Below are positions 48,183 through 59,913 of a stretch of DNA of 64,000 nt, piece after piece. The notes under the pieces are model-generated. The model was not told where the DNA came from, searched no databases, and worked only from the letters and a program-made list of their open reading frames with translations. Position 1 is the stretch's first letter, and the number at the start of each line of letters is the position of its first letter. The DNA comes from Muraenolepis orangiensis (Eukaryota; Chordata; Actinopteri; Gadiformes; Muraenolepididae). The stretch spans positions 30,967,453 to 31,031,452 of the forward strand of contig CM051001.1 in the NCBI GenBank assembly GCA_027704905.1, written 5' to 3'. The position numbers and the translations under genes are program-made.

Positions 48183-48560
48183 ATAGCGTGCAGCATGTCA
48201 GTAGAAACAGAGATCCCATCAGACTGAGACCAGCATGCAGACAACACCTAAGTCAGTTCTCCACATGGTGTAGCAGTAACATGGTGGTTAGAGCAACACA
48301 CACACAGTGGAACAATAAAGTCCTCAGGTTACACTGAGAACTAAGCAGAGTAGACGTTGAAGCCTTCAAATACTCAACCACAAAGTGGGACTATTGGTGA
48401 GGGACTGAGCACAGAGAAAGATAGTTAGAAGATAACCACAGACGATCCCACAACTAGACAGAGTGTTTATGGGACAGTCAAAGTGTTTTACGGGACATAT
48501 TGAATGCACATAACTCTTTTGTTTAGCTCGTGGATTCCACAAAGTCCAGTGAAATACGTA

Positions 48561-48945
48561 TATCTGTCAAAGATAGAGTATCAGAGGCAGTGATGGGTAG
48601 AGTACTGATAATAAATACTCAACTAACAATACAATTATCTCTCACTTATCTTCCTTTTCTGATGACTTGTTTCCCTGACGTTTTGTGAATCGAAAAATGT
48701 GAGTCGTCTAGTCTAAAAAATAAATGAAAATGCCTAGAAGATCTGTCCAGGTTGAGCACATTACAATCTAAGAGGCCAAACATGATCGGGAAAACACATT
48801 GTGTTGATTATAAGAGCAATTTGAAATGGTTAATCTAATGATTTTATAATGAAATCCGATTTTAAATTAGGCTAAAAAGTGACATTTAGTCTCATCGAGC
48901 GAATGTGTTCCGCATCGCTAGTGATGTATTTTCTGAACTGTAAGA
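48561..48945. other. No gene seen; conserved spacer of V8
   Basis: Inverse counterpart of 22532-22920 upstream of V4. Confidence 0.5.
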
Positions 48946-49228
<283 letters not shown>

Positions 49229-49300
49229 TTTTATACAGTACATGTTAATAAAACAGACATATATGTGTTTTTTATTTATTTATCGCCATTTTCTCTTGTC

Positions 49301-49398
49301 ACACAGTTTACCCTGCTTTTTTGTATTTTAGGCGATCTTAATAAAACAAATTGTTTTATTAAGATCGCTTAAAAAACTAAAAGCAGGGTAAACTGTGT
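49301..49398. repeat. 98-bp imperfect palindrome
   Basis: ACACAGTTTACCCTGC mirrors GCAGGGTAAACTGTGT. Counterpart of the perfect 97-bp palindrome at 22193-22289, but with a few mismatches. Confidence 0.9.
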
Positions 49399-49469
49399 TT
49401 TATTATTTGTTTTATTTATCTTATTTAACATTTCGTTTTATTTATATTTTTGTTTAGATGGAGTGCTTC

Positions 49470-49630
49470 AACATTTTGTTTTATGTATTAATCCCACGGT
49501 TTTCCTATAAACAATAACAGTGCCTCATATTAACAAACTTCTCAGTAAACTTTACTGAGAAGTTTGTTAATACGAGGCACTGTTATTGTTTATAGGAAAA
49601 CCGTGGGATTAATACATAAAACTAAATGTT
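49470..49630. repeat. 161-bp near-perfect palindrome
   Basis: Same sequence as 21961-22121, with mismatches such as TATGAG against TACGAG and CAAAATG against CTAAATG. Confidence 0.92.
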
Positions 49631-50329
49631 CGTTTGTTATTACATTTTAGACTGGGTTGACTTATATAAGGTGTCGAGACTCAAAAAAGTTTGAGAGAGA
49701 AACGCTGGTGTAGGTTACTCGCTTATAATACAGTAGCGACCACAGGGGTAAGCTGCAGGGGTACGCCCTGTGGGGCGCAAAGACTCACGGGAAAATGTTC
49801 ACGATATGTTAAATGTTCATGTTAAGTTATGTGTTGATAAGTTAAATCGATGTTACGTGTGTTTATATTGTTATAGTGTCCGTGTATTTGTGTTGCAAAA
49901 ACGTTCGTGAGTGTGACTCGTTGGTCATATTAAGATAATAAACATATAATTGACACATGTATACACATATGTAATATACATTTGTTTTGGTATAAATATA
50001 TATATATGATTGAAATATTGAGGTCATAATATTAAACTGTCTCTCATACACAGAGATGAAAACTTTTATGTTTTAGAAACACGTTACTTACAATAATGAG
50101 ATATTATTAGTTTAGTAAACAACTAATAAATTTCATCAAGCTTATATTACCACTAAACTCTTAACTGTCTAGTTTTCAAACAAACCTTTCTTTCAAACAT
50201 AAAGTCATCTGTATCTCTATGGTCAAATGTTCACCAGTAGCAACATGTTTATCTACATCCAGGAGAACAAAGGAGGACTTCCAGAACTCAACTGAGGCAA
50301 AACGTTGCAAACATAAAAGGAGTCACTCA
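49631..50329. other. No gene seen; V9-V8 spacer
   Basis: Inverse counterpart of the V3-V4 spacer (21206-21960). Confidence 0.5.
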
Positions 50330-50560
50330 AATAATGTCATTTTATCGGTGCTTGTTTATTAGCTTTTGCTTATTAGCTTGTGTGTGCCAACTTATGGTAC
50401 TTTTACCTGAGCACTGGTACTGCTCTTGGAGGCATGTTAGGAAGGAAACGCACTTCTGGGGACTAATCGTTCTCTTGCCTACCTATGTTGAATGCACTAT
50501 TGTAAGTCATTTTGGACAGAAGCGTCTGCTAATGTATTATGAATGTAATATTATAACTGT
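50330..50560 (+). repeat. Teleost interspersed repeat (SINE-like tail), copy 4
   Basis: Contains ATTGTAAGTCATTTTGGACA and AGAAGCGTCTGCTAATG, the form of a widespread fish repeat end. Open frames across it have no gene character. Confidence 0.6.
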
Positions 50561-51207
50561 GCCAGATGTATTCAAAGTCCTGCCCCAAATATGCTTGCAC
50601 CTATGTAGTGTGTGAATACAGTTCAGGGCCAAACTACTTTCAAACAGCATCAAAGCAGCAGCGTTATGAAGTGAAACAATCCCAGATTATTCCCATCACG
50701 TGTACTTGAGGAAACAGATCTTATGCATTTAAGTCAATGGCATTGCCTTTAAGTATGAAATAAAAGTCATTATGATCTGAGCAGCAGTGTAAGACAGTTC
50801 TATACTGTTCGACACATTACAAATCATCACCACAAGCACATTGAAGAGGTGAGCCTTGGAAAGGTTTGGGGGATGGAGTATATCATGTATTTTTTAGTCA
50901 TTTAGCAGATCCTTCCATCTGAAGTGACTGACAGTGAGTTCCGATACATGTTGTGAAGGAGGAGGTTGTCTTGCTCAAGGATGTTTACAGTATGCCTGCT
51001 GACATTGGAGAATGAACACATATACGTTTAGATGGGAGTCAACCACCTGAGCAACTATAATATGCTGGCCCACATTTCAGTATGTGTTCCTGCTCTAAAT
51101 GTGTACCTAGAAATAATGAATCAATGAATGATAGCAAAGTAAATATTGGTGTTTCACTTTGGTGGGACCTCTAAAAATACCAAGGAGAGAGTCTAGAGTC
51201 GGCCTAC
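50561..51207. other. Type-B 3' flank of V9 (minus strand)
   Basis: Inverse counterpart of 12973-13630. No gene. Confidence 0.6.
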
Positions 51208-53595
51208 CTCAGGGGAAACATCAAGGTCTCCAAACACTTCTTCAAAGTCAGTTGGGTTCTTTCTCAGGGTCTGGTCTGCAGGCAGTGTGTTGTCATTGTA
51301 AGACGTTACAAACTTAAAGTCACTTGTTCTCGATCCAGTGGTTAAATATGCATCATAATTATATGCGCTGCGTAAAGTTCCAGTGGGGTCCACATCTGCG
51401 TAGTTTGGAGGGAGGTAAGAGCTGGGAATAGCAACCGCTCCATCAAATAACAGTCTGGGCTTTCTCCTCCGACAAAACCTCAATCCCACAATGATAATAA
51501 TGAAAGTCAGGAAAAAGGTGGAGACGGATACCAGCGCGATGATTAGATAAGACGTTAATTTAGAACTGCTGTCTTCATAAGACATGTCCTTAAGTTCTGG
51601 TACTTCAGCCAAGTTATCAGAAATCAGTAAAAACATGGAACATGTAGCAGAGAGGGAGGGCTGTCCGTTATCCTTCACAGATACTAGAATGTTCTGTTTC
51701 ATGTTGTCAGAATCAGAAATGTCACGCTGGGTCCTGATCTCCCCACTGTGCAGATCGATTTTGAAAAGTCCAGGATCAGTGGATTTAATGATATGATAGG
51801 ACAGCCAGGCGTTCTGTCCAGAGTCCCCATCGACTGCTATCACCTTGGAAACCAGAGAACCTCCTTGTGCAGCTTTGGGTACCAGTTCAGTCATGAAGGA
51901 GTTTCCCTCTGGGGCGGGGTAAAGTATCTGAGGAGTGTTGTCATTTACATCCGTTATGAAGACATTCACAGTCACGTTGCTGCTGAGCGGTGGAGAACCG
52001 TTGTCTCGAGCCATTACATAGACTTTAAAGTTCTTAAAGTGTTCATAATCAAACGACCTGACACTTTGGATCACTCCGGTGTCTCCATTAACAGATAGAT
52101 AAGAGGACACAGGAGCCCCGTTGACTTCACCGGGTAAAAGAGAATAGATCACTGTACCATTCTGTCTCCAGTCGGGGTCATGGGCCTTAACAGAACACAG
52201 GCTGTGGCCAGGTTTGTTGTTTTCAGAGACATAGCTGCTATACGACTGTCCCTCAAACACAGGTGGGTTGTCGTTTACATCAGCTATTGAGATGTGAACA
52301 ACTTTCACTGACGACAGAGGAGGAGAGCCCTCATCTATAGCAGTTATTGTTATGTTGTATTCAGACACTAGTTCTCGGTCTAGTTTCTCTGTTGTCACCA
52401 AAGAATAATAGTTTTTGATTGAAAGAATTAGTTTAAAAGGAACATGTTGCTGAAGAGAACACCTAACCTTACGGTTTTTCTCTGAATCTCTGTCCTGCAC
52501 GTTAATAAGGCCCACCTCTGTACCAGGTGACACGTTTTCTGGGACTGGATTGGTTAACGATTTCAGGGTTATTACAGGGGCGTTGTCATTAACATCGATA
52601 ATTCTTATAATTACTTTTGCGTCCGAAGAAATACCAAATCCATCTTTTGCCTGAACAAATAATTCATATTTTGATCCCTCCTCAAAATCGATGTCACCTG
52701 CAACACATATCTCCCCAGTCTGTCGATCAAGTGAAAACAATTTTCTTGTTTTGTCTGATAACCGACTTAGTCCATATAGAACTTCTCCGTTTACACCCTC
52801 GTCTGCGTCTGTAGCGCTAACAGTAATTACAAGAGTTTTTAACGGAGCGTTTTCATGCAGACTGGCTTCATACACGGCCTGACTGAACACTGGGGCGTTA
52901 TCATTAGCATCCAACACAGTGACGTGTATCGCTACTGTGCCTGATCTTTGAGGAGAGCCTCCATCCAGGGCCGTGAGCAATAATTTGATTTCGTGCTGCT
53001 CCTCTCTGTCTAAGTCCTTATCGAGAATTAATTCGGCATATTTACTTCCATCACTTGTAGTTTGTATATTCAAAACAAAATTGTTATTCCGTTGCAGAGC
53101 GTAACTCTGAACACCGTTTGGTCCTATATCTTCATCATGAGCCGCATCAACGCGATACCGAGCTCCTTTGACTGCCAATTCAATGATTTCCAGCTTGATT
53201 ATGTCCGTCGGGAAACTCGGTGCATTATCGTTTATGTCTTGTATCTGTAGTGATACTCGGTGTAATTCTAACGGAGATTCCAAAAGCAGCTCGAATTTAA
53301 GAACACATGAAGGTTTTTCTCCGCATTGCTCCTCTCTGTCGATTCTCTCTGAAACAACGAGCTCTCCGCTTCGAAGACTGACATCACAATACCTCCGTTC
53401 GTTTTCCTCTGTTTCAATGCGAGCCTTCCTAGCAGATAATATGTCCAATTTAAGTCCAAGATCCTTGGCGATATTCCCGACAACAGATCCGAGCTTCATC
53501 TCTTCTTGAATAGAATAGCTCAGGTCGCCATGAACGTACTGCAGCGCAGACAATGAAAATAAAAACACGCAGAGACCAAACCCGTTGAATTCCAT
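51208..53595 (-). CDS. pcdhg: V9: protocadherin-gamma-like variable exon (intact)
   Basis: 800 residues from the ATG at 53595 (MEFNGFGLCVFLFSLSALQY) to the stop at 51193, donor after 51208. The frame is open for 38 codons upstream, but that stretch has no signal-peptide start and includes promoter-proximal sequence, so the inner ATG is preferred. EC1 to EC6, helix and tail are complete. Private changes include IIELAVKG for IIKLEIRESAVKG-type sequence, ITAIDEGSPP, FEGQSYSS and DVDPTGTL (Pro for Ala). It is the best match for V3 by position, because both are followed by a type-B flank and then the palindrome spacer. Confidence 0.92.
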
Positions 53596-53809
53596 CCTTG
53601 TACAAACAGAGTAATAAACGATAAAAACGATAGGTTTGGTGATTTCTAACAACGTAGTGTTACGAGAAGATTTAATAAAAGCAAAGGAAAGGCCGTCGGC
53701 TCTTAACATATACGGCTTTTCGACGAATGTCCGCGTCTGTAGCCTACTGTTCTCGTCAAGAGGCGGTGGATAGAAAGGATGACTTCTGTATTGTGTTGTG
53801 CTCTACTGC

Positions 53810-53827
53810 AGGTGCATAGCGACACCT
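53810..53827 (-). promoter_or_regulatory. CSE/CTCF-like promoter box, V9
   Basis: AGGTGCATAGCGACACCT on the plus strand, 215 bp upstream of the ATG. Confidence 0.75.
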
Positions 53828-54088
53828 TGAGTCTTCAGGAAGTATGACACGTTGAGAGTGGACATAATCATGTAAAAACAAATGCTATTTTAATCCCATG
53901 TGAATCTTTTTTTATATTTTTATTTTTAACTTGGAACTTGAATAAATAAACAAAATATGGCATATATGCACCATTTTAAATAATATACAAATTAGACACC
54001 ATTTTTAAATCAAATCAGCTGAATTGTTGGCCAATACAGTATGCATACTCATAACGGTGTTACAATGGAATACAGAACTCTAAGCCAT

Positions 54089-54109
54089 TCCAGCACCACG
54101 GACAGCGAC
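54089..54109 (+). promoter_or_regulatory. RE1/NRSE (REST-binding) site, V9
   Basis: CCAGCACCACGGACAGCG, 494 bp upstream of the ATG. The long upstream module extends to about 54610. Confidence 0.75.
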
Positions 54110-54610
54110 ATAGCGTGCAGCATGTCAGTAGAAACAGAGATCCCATCAGACTGAGACCAGCATGCAGACAACACCTAAGTCAGTCCTCCACATGGTGTAG
54201 CAGTAACATGGTGGTTAGAGCAACACACACATAGTGGAACAATAAAGTCCTCAGGTTACACTGAGAACTAAGCAGAGTAGACGTTGAAGCCTCCAAATAC
54301 TCAACAACAAAGTACTATTGGTGAGGGACTGAGCAGAGACAACGATAGTTAGAAGATAACCACAGATGATACCACAACTAGACAGGGTGTTTTATGTGAC
54401 AGTAAAAGTGTTTTCTGGGACATATTGAACACACATAGCTCTATTGTTTAGCTTGTGGAATCCACAAAGTCAAGTGAAAGATATCCGTCCAAAACAAAGC
54501 AGTCAGAGGAGGAGCTTCCATTTCCAAAGCCAAATCTACATTCCTTCCCACCTTCTGAACATAAGTTGAGGTGCACATCGTGTTACATGAGGGAGAGTCT
54601 AAATCCTTAA

Positions 54611-54960
54611 GTTCTCAACACATGTCTTAACTCTAACAAGTTAACTCTTACCACTTAACTCTTACCACACATGTCTTAACTCTTATATATATCTATATAT
54701 AGATAGATATATCTATATCTATCTATATATCTATATAGATATATAGATATATACAAATCATTTTTTTTAAAATCTTTTTTTGAACCTTTTTAAACCTTAT
54801 AAATAACATACTTTTCATAATGCTGATATGACAACACGATATTAACTGCTGTATAGTTTAATAGCCCCATTGTTTTCACATCAAATAAATGTACTTCAAA
54901 TGAAAATGTGTTTTGATACGTCCAATAGAAGTGAGGACTGCACGAATACAAAGCCATTGC
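54611..54960. other. No gene seen; AT-rich with TATAGA microsatellite at 54683-54754
   Basis: Short direct repeats of TCTTAACTCTTA precede the TCTATATAGATA repeat. The rest is unrecognised. Confidence 0.5.
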
Positions 54961-55820
54961 TAGATAAAGTTCTCAACTAAACTAAACTCAAGCAGAGGTT
55001 GCATAAAGAAAAGGGTCAATCAATTAATTAAATCTCTGGGATTATCCCCATTCTAATAACCTGTGCCTGATGTATCCCAAGTCATGTTTCACATTTTTAA
55101 ACAAAACACTGGCAGTTATTTAGTGAAATACTCACAGAATAATCCATCATGAGTACTTGAGGAAAAGTGTTCTCATGCAGTTATGTCAATTGCATCACCT
55201 CCAAGTATGTAATGGAAGACATAATGAACCAAGCAGCCCAAAACAACATATGTATATACCCTATTTCCGAATGGAAATGGGAATTCAAGTAAGTTGTGAT
55301 ACAAAAGGTAGCCAAAGCAGAAATAGAGTGCCTCTTGGTTATATGCATTTATGTAGCACTGGCACATATTTATAAGGAACATTCTGTATATTTTGTGCAA
55401 ATTGTGATGTGATAATGAAATCTATAACATGTTGGATTACAATTCACAATGACCTAATATCCACTGGTAGACATATTGGGAAACCATCAGACATGGATTG
55501 CCTCTCTCTGTGTAACTCAGTACAGAAGAAGAATGTCTGCACCTGAAACTAATGTCCCAGTGTTGTGTAGGATGTTGAACTGCTGTTCATCACATCCATA
55601 CGACATGTGAATACATGGTGTACTACTGAGTAGAGCCCACCATTCAAACCAATAAGTCCAACAACAACATGATGTTGACATACAAATCGGACTTTCATGA
55701 CCTTGTTAATAATCAATGAGCACTACAAATGCAGCTTAGGGTCAAAAGTATAATTTTACAAGTGGAACTTGTATCTTTGCTGTGCATAGTAAAGTCAACA
55801 TGACTTTAGAGTCTGCCTAC
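54961..55820. other. Type-A 3' flank of V10 (minus strand)
   Basis: Near-identical to 39917-40824 after V7. No gene. Confidence 0.6.
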
Positions 55821-58210
55821 CTCAGGGGAAACATCAAGGTCTCCAAACACTTCTTCAAAGTCAGTTGGGTTCTTTCTCAGGGTCTGGTCTGCAGGCAGTG
55901 TGTTGTCATTGTAAGACGTCACAAACTTAAAGTCACTTGTTCTCGATCCAGTGGTTAAATACGCATCATAATTATATGCGCTGCGTAAAGTTCCAGTGGC
56001 GTCCACATCTGCGTAGTTTGGAGGGAGGTAAGAGCTGGGAATAGCAACCGCTCCATCAAATAACAGTCTGGGCTTTCTCCTCCGACAAAACCTCAATCCC
56101 ACAATGATAATAATGAAAGTCAGGAAAAAGGTGGAGACGGATACCAGCGCGATGATCAGATAAGACGTTAATTTAGAACTGCTGTCTTCATAAGCCATGT
56201 CCTTAAGTTCTGGTACTTCAGCCAAGTTATCAGAAATCAGTAAAAACATGGAACATGTAGCAGAGAGGGAGGGCTGTCCGTTATCCTTCACAGCTACTAG
56301 AATGTTCTGTTTCATGTTGTCAGAATCAGAAATGTCTCGCTGGGTCCTGATCTCCCCACTGTGCAGATCGATTTTGAAAAGTCCAGGATCAGTGGATTTA
56401 ATGATATGATAGGACAGCCAGGCGTTCTGTCCAGAGTCCCCATCGACTGCTATCACCTTGGAAACCAGAGAACCTCCTTGTGCAGCTTTGGGTACCAGTT
56501 CAGTCATGAAGGAGTTTCCCTCTGGGGCGGGGTAAAGTATCTGAGGAGTGTTGTCATTTACATCCGTTATGAAGACACTCACAGTCACGTTGCTGCTGAG
56601 CGGAGGAGAACCGTTGTCTCGAGCCATTACATAGACTTTAAAGTTCTTAAAGTGTTCATAATCAAACGACCTGACACTTTGGATCACTCCGGTGTCTCCA
56701 TTAACCGATAGATAAGAGGACACTGGAGCCCCGTTGACTTCACCAGGTAAAAGAGAATAGATCACTGTACCGTTTTGTCTCCAGTCGGGTCATGGGCCTT
56801 AACAGAACACAGGCTGTGGCCAGGTTTGTTGTTTTCAGAAACATACGCGCTGTATGACTGCTCATCAAAAACAGGTGGGTTGTCGTTAACGTCAGCGATA
56901 GAGACTTGAACGGTTATAAACGAGGACAGTGGTGGAGAGCCCGCGTCGACAGCAGTAATTGTAACGTTATAATGAGGAATTAATTCGCGGTCTAATTGAT
57001 CTGTAGTCACCAGAGAATAATAGTTTTTGATGGAAGGAATGAGTTTAAACGGGACGTTTTGCTCAATAAAGCAGCGCACCTGTCGGTTTTGTTCCGAATC
57101 TTTATCCTGCACGTTAATGATGCCGACCTCTGTACCAGGTGACACATTTTCAGGCACTGGATTGGTCAACGATTTTAACGATATAACGGGTGCGTTGTCA
57201 TTGTCGTCTGTAATCAATATAATAACCTTAGTATCTGTAGAGAGACCATACCCATCTTTGGCCTCTACATATAGTTCATATTTCGATCCTTCTTCAAAGT
57301 CAATGTCACCTATTACAGTGACGTGACCCGTTTGCAGATCAAGTGAAAAAAGCTTTCGTGACTTATCAGACATTTTGCTGAATTCATATGTAACTTCTCC
57401 ATTAACACCGTCGTCTGCGTCTGTAGCGCTAACAGTAATCACATGGGTTTTCAACGGAGCGTTTTCAGGCAGACTGGCTTCATACACGGCCTGACTGAAC
57501 ACTGGGGCGTTATCATTAGCATCCAACACAGTGACGTCTATCGTTACTGTACCTGATCTCTGAGGAGAACCGCCATCCAGAGCCGTTAACAATAATTGCA
57601 TTTCCTGCTGTTCCTCTCTGTCTAATTCGTGTTCTAAAACCAATTCGGCGTATTTGATTCCAGCACTTGTGGTTTGTGTATTTAAAATAAAATGTCTATT
57701 TTCCTGAAGAATATAGCTTTGAACGCCGTTCTGGCCTATATCTGCATCATGGGCCGCGTTGACGCGATAGCGAGCTCCTTTTACAGCTGATTCTCCAATT
57801 TCAAGTTTAATTGTATCCTTCGGGAACAGTGGTGTGTTATCGTTGATGTCGTCAATTTTCAGTGATATGCGATGTAATTCTAAGGGTGATTCCAATAAAA
57901 GCTCAAATTTGAGAACACACAAAGCCTTTTCTCCACACAGCTCTTCTCTGTCTATTCTCTTCGCGACAGTCAGGTCTCCGCTCCGAAGGTTGATATCGCA
58001 GTGTACCGATGCTATTTCCTCCGTTTCAATACGAGCTTTGCGAGCAGTCATTCTTCCCACATCAATCCCCAGATCCTTTGCTATATTTCCAATTATAGAT
58101 CCATGCTTCAGCTCCTCCTGAATCGAATAGTCCAAGTCGCCATTTGTGGAGTGCAGTACGACAACGAGAACGAAGACCAAGCCGTAAAATCCCCAATGTC
58201 TGTATTCCAT
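55821..58210 (-). CDS. pcdhg: V10: protocadherin-gamma-like variable exon with a one-base deletion
   Basis: The ATG at 58210 opens MEYRHWGFYGLVFVLVVVLH, a signal peptide unlike those of V1-V9. EC1 has Cys-x5-Cys (LCGEKALC) and DINDNTP. EC2-EC4 and the start of EC5 are clearly diverged (DDNDNAP in the EC3 linker, VDAGSPPLSS in EC4). At 56787-56789 CCAGTCGGG has three Gs where the other exons have four, which shifts the frame in the EC5 segment DPDWRQNG. Beyond it the open frame 56765-55806 codes for the standard EC5-EC6, helix and tail. The ATG-to-stop length is 2405 bp, one base short of the expected 2406. A homopolymer deletion is a common sequencing error, so the gene may be intact. It is one of the two oldest-looking exons. 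Confidence 0.82.
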
Positions 58211-58401
58211 TTTCGTACAAAAGTAGTCCAATATCCACTCGTCGATCGCACTGAAAGCAATTCACAGATGAGCGACACCAGATTTAAGCCGCGGTACTAA
58301 AGTCGGTCCTCTCTCTACTGGTTTCCAACATTGGTGTGTGTCCGCTTTGTGCTCGAGCCCGTCGATAAACACTATGGACTGTAGGGTCCGTATCACAACA
58401 C

Positions 58402-58419
58402 TGGTCTATAGTGACACCT
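58402..58419 (-). promoter_or_regulatory. CSE-like promoter box, V10 (CACT variant)
   Basis: On the minus strand it reads AGGTGTCACTATAGACCA. The CGCT core of V1-V9 is CACT here, so the CpG is lost. It lies 192 bp upstream of the ATG. Confidence 0.6.
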
Positions 58420-58580
58420 AGAGTACACCAGATATATAACACACCAAGCGGGTCGATCCATTATCCCAACATACTATATGATCACGATATTTGGAATTAA
58501 AGGAACATAAATACGTCATTACAATACAAAGACAGCCCTTTGGCGTTTGGGAGATTATAAGATGCCGATCGTAATACAAT

Positions 58581-58601
58581 ATCAGCACCTTGTAGAGCGA
58601 C
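58581..58601 (+). promoter_or_regulatory. Degenerate RE1-like site, V10
   Basis: ATCAGCACCTTGTAGAGCGA keeps the left half TCAGCACC perfectly and part of the right half (AGCG), about 15 of 21 positions. It lies 371 bp upstream of the ATG in the usual relative orientation. Confidence 0.4.
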
Positions 58602-59913
58602 AGAGAGAACATTGTTCATTATGTCAGAATGACAGCACTGCAATGTGTCAGATGTAACTTTCGTTTTTTCACGTCTGTTCAATTATGAGTTATTATATGT
58701 AAACCTAGTTTATAACATAATTTTCATTATTCTCATATGACAACCACATTATTATCTATTGTTTAGTTTCATATCGACATTTTTTCTACTTCCAATCAAT
58801 GTATGTCAAATGAAAATTAAATCTGTCTATTATTATTATTATTATTATTATTAATAAAATGTTTACCAGTTGCAATCTGTTCAGGTACATCTGAAAGAAC
58901 AAGTGAGGACTGCACGAATAGGAAGCAATAACTAGATCTAGTTATCAACTAAACTAAACTCAAGCAGAGGTTGCATGAAGAAAATGGGGTCAAATAAATC
59001 ATTAAATTGCTACTTGTGAATTTCCCCATTCTTAAAATCTATGACTGATATATTCCAAGTCCTGCTCCAAATATGCATGTTTGAGTGTGTGAATACAGTT
59101 CAGGGCCAAACCTTTCAAACAAACACACTGGCTGTATGTTAGTGAACTACTCACAGAATACCCCATCATGAGTACTTGAGGCAAAGTGTTCTGATTCAGT
59201 TGATGTAAATTGCATCACCTCCAAGTATGTAATGGAAGACATTATGAACCAAGCAGCCCAAATCAACATATGTATATATCCTATTTCTGAAAGGAAATGC
59301 AAATTCAAGCACGTTTTTCTATGTTGTGAAGGGTTAGCTAATGCAGAAATAGAGTGCCTATTGGTTCTATGCATTTTATGTAGCACTGGCACACATTTAT
59401 CAGGACAATTATGTATATGTTGTGCATATTGTGATGTGATAATGCAATCTAAAACATGTTGGATTACAATTCACAATGACCTATTATTCATGTGGTTGAA
59501 ATCATGGAAAACAATCAAACATGGATGGCCTCCCTTCGAGTAACTCAGTGTAGAAGAAGACTTTCCCCCACCTGAAACTAATGTCCCAGTGTTGTGTAGG
59601 ATGTTGAACTGCTGTTCATCACCATCCATATGACATGTGAATACATTGTGTACTACTGAGTACTGCCTCAAACCAATATGTCCAACAACAACATGAGGTT
59701 TGACATACAAATCGGACTTTCAAGACCTTGGTAATAATCAATGAGCACTAAAATGCAGCTTAGGGTAACCAACTGTCAGGTGTTTTGTATCCAAATAAGG
59801 ATCTGGAAAATATAAATGTGGATTCAAAAGTACAATCTTACAAGTGGAACTTGTAAGATTGCTGTGCATAGCAAAGTCATTAATACTACAAAATGGCTTT
59901 AGAGTCGGCCTAC
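58602..59913. other. No gene seen; V11 type-A 3' flank and spacer
   Basis: Holds a (TTA)n run at about 58829-58852 and, from about 58945, the type-A flank of V11. Short open frames on both strands are not gene-like. Confidence 0.5.

Noticed and set aside
53596..53709. N-terminal extension of V9 (and similar extensions of V2, V6, V7, V10 and V11)
   Set aside because: Most such extensions start at non-ATG codons or run into promoter sequence. The inner ATG gives a signal peptide and the same 800-residue length in every exon.
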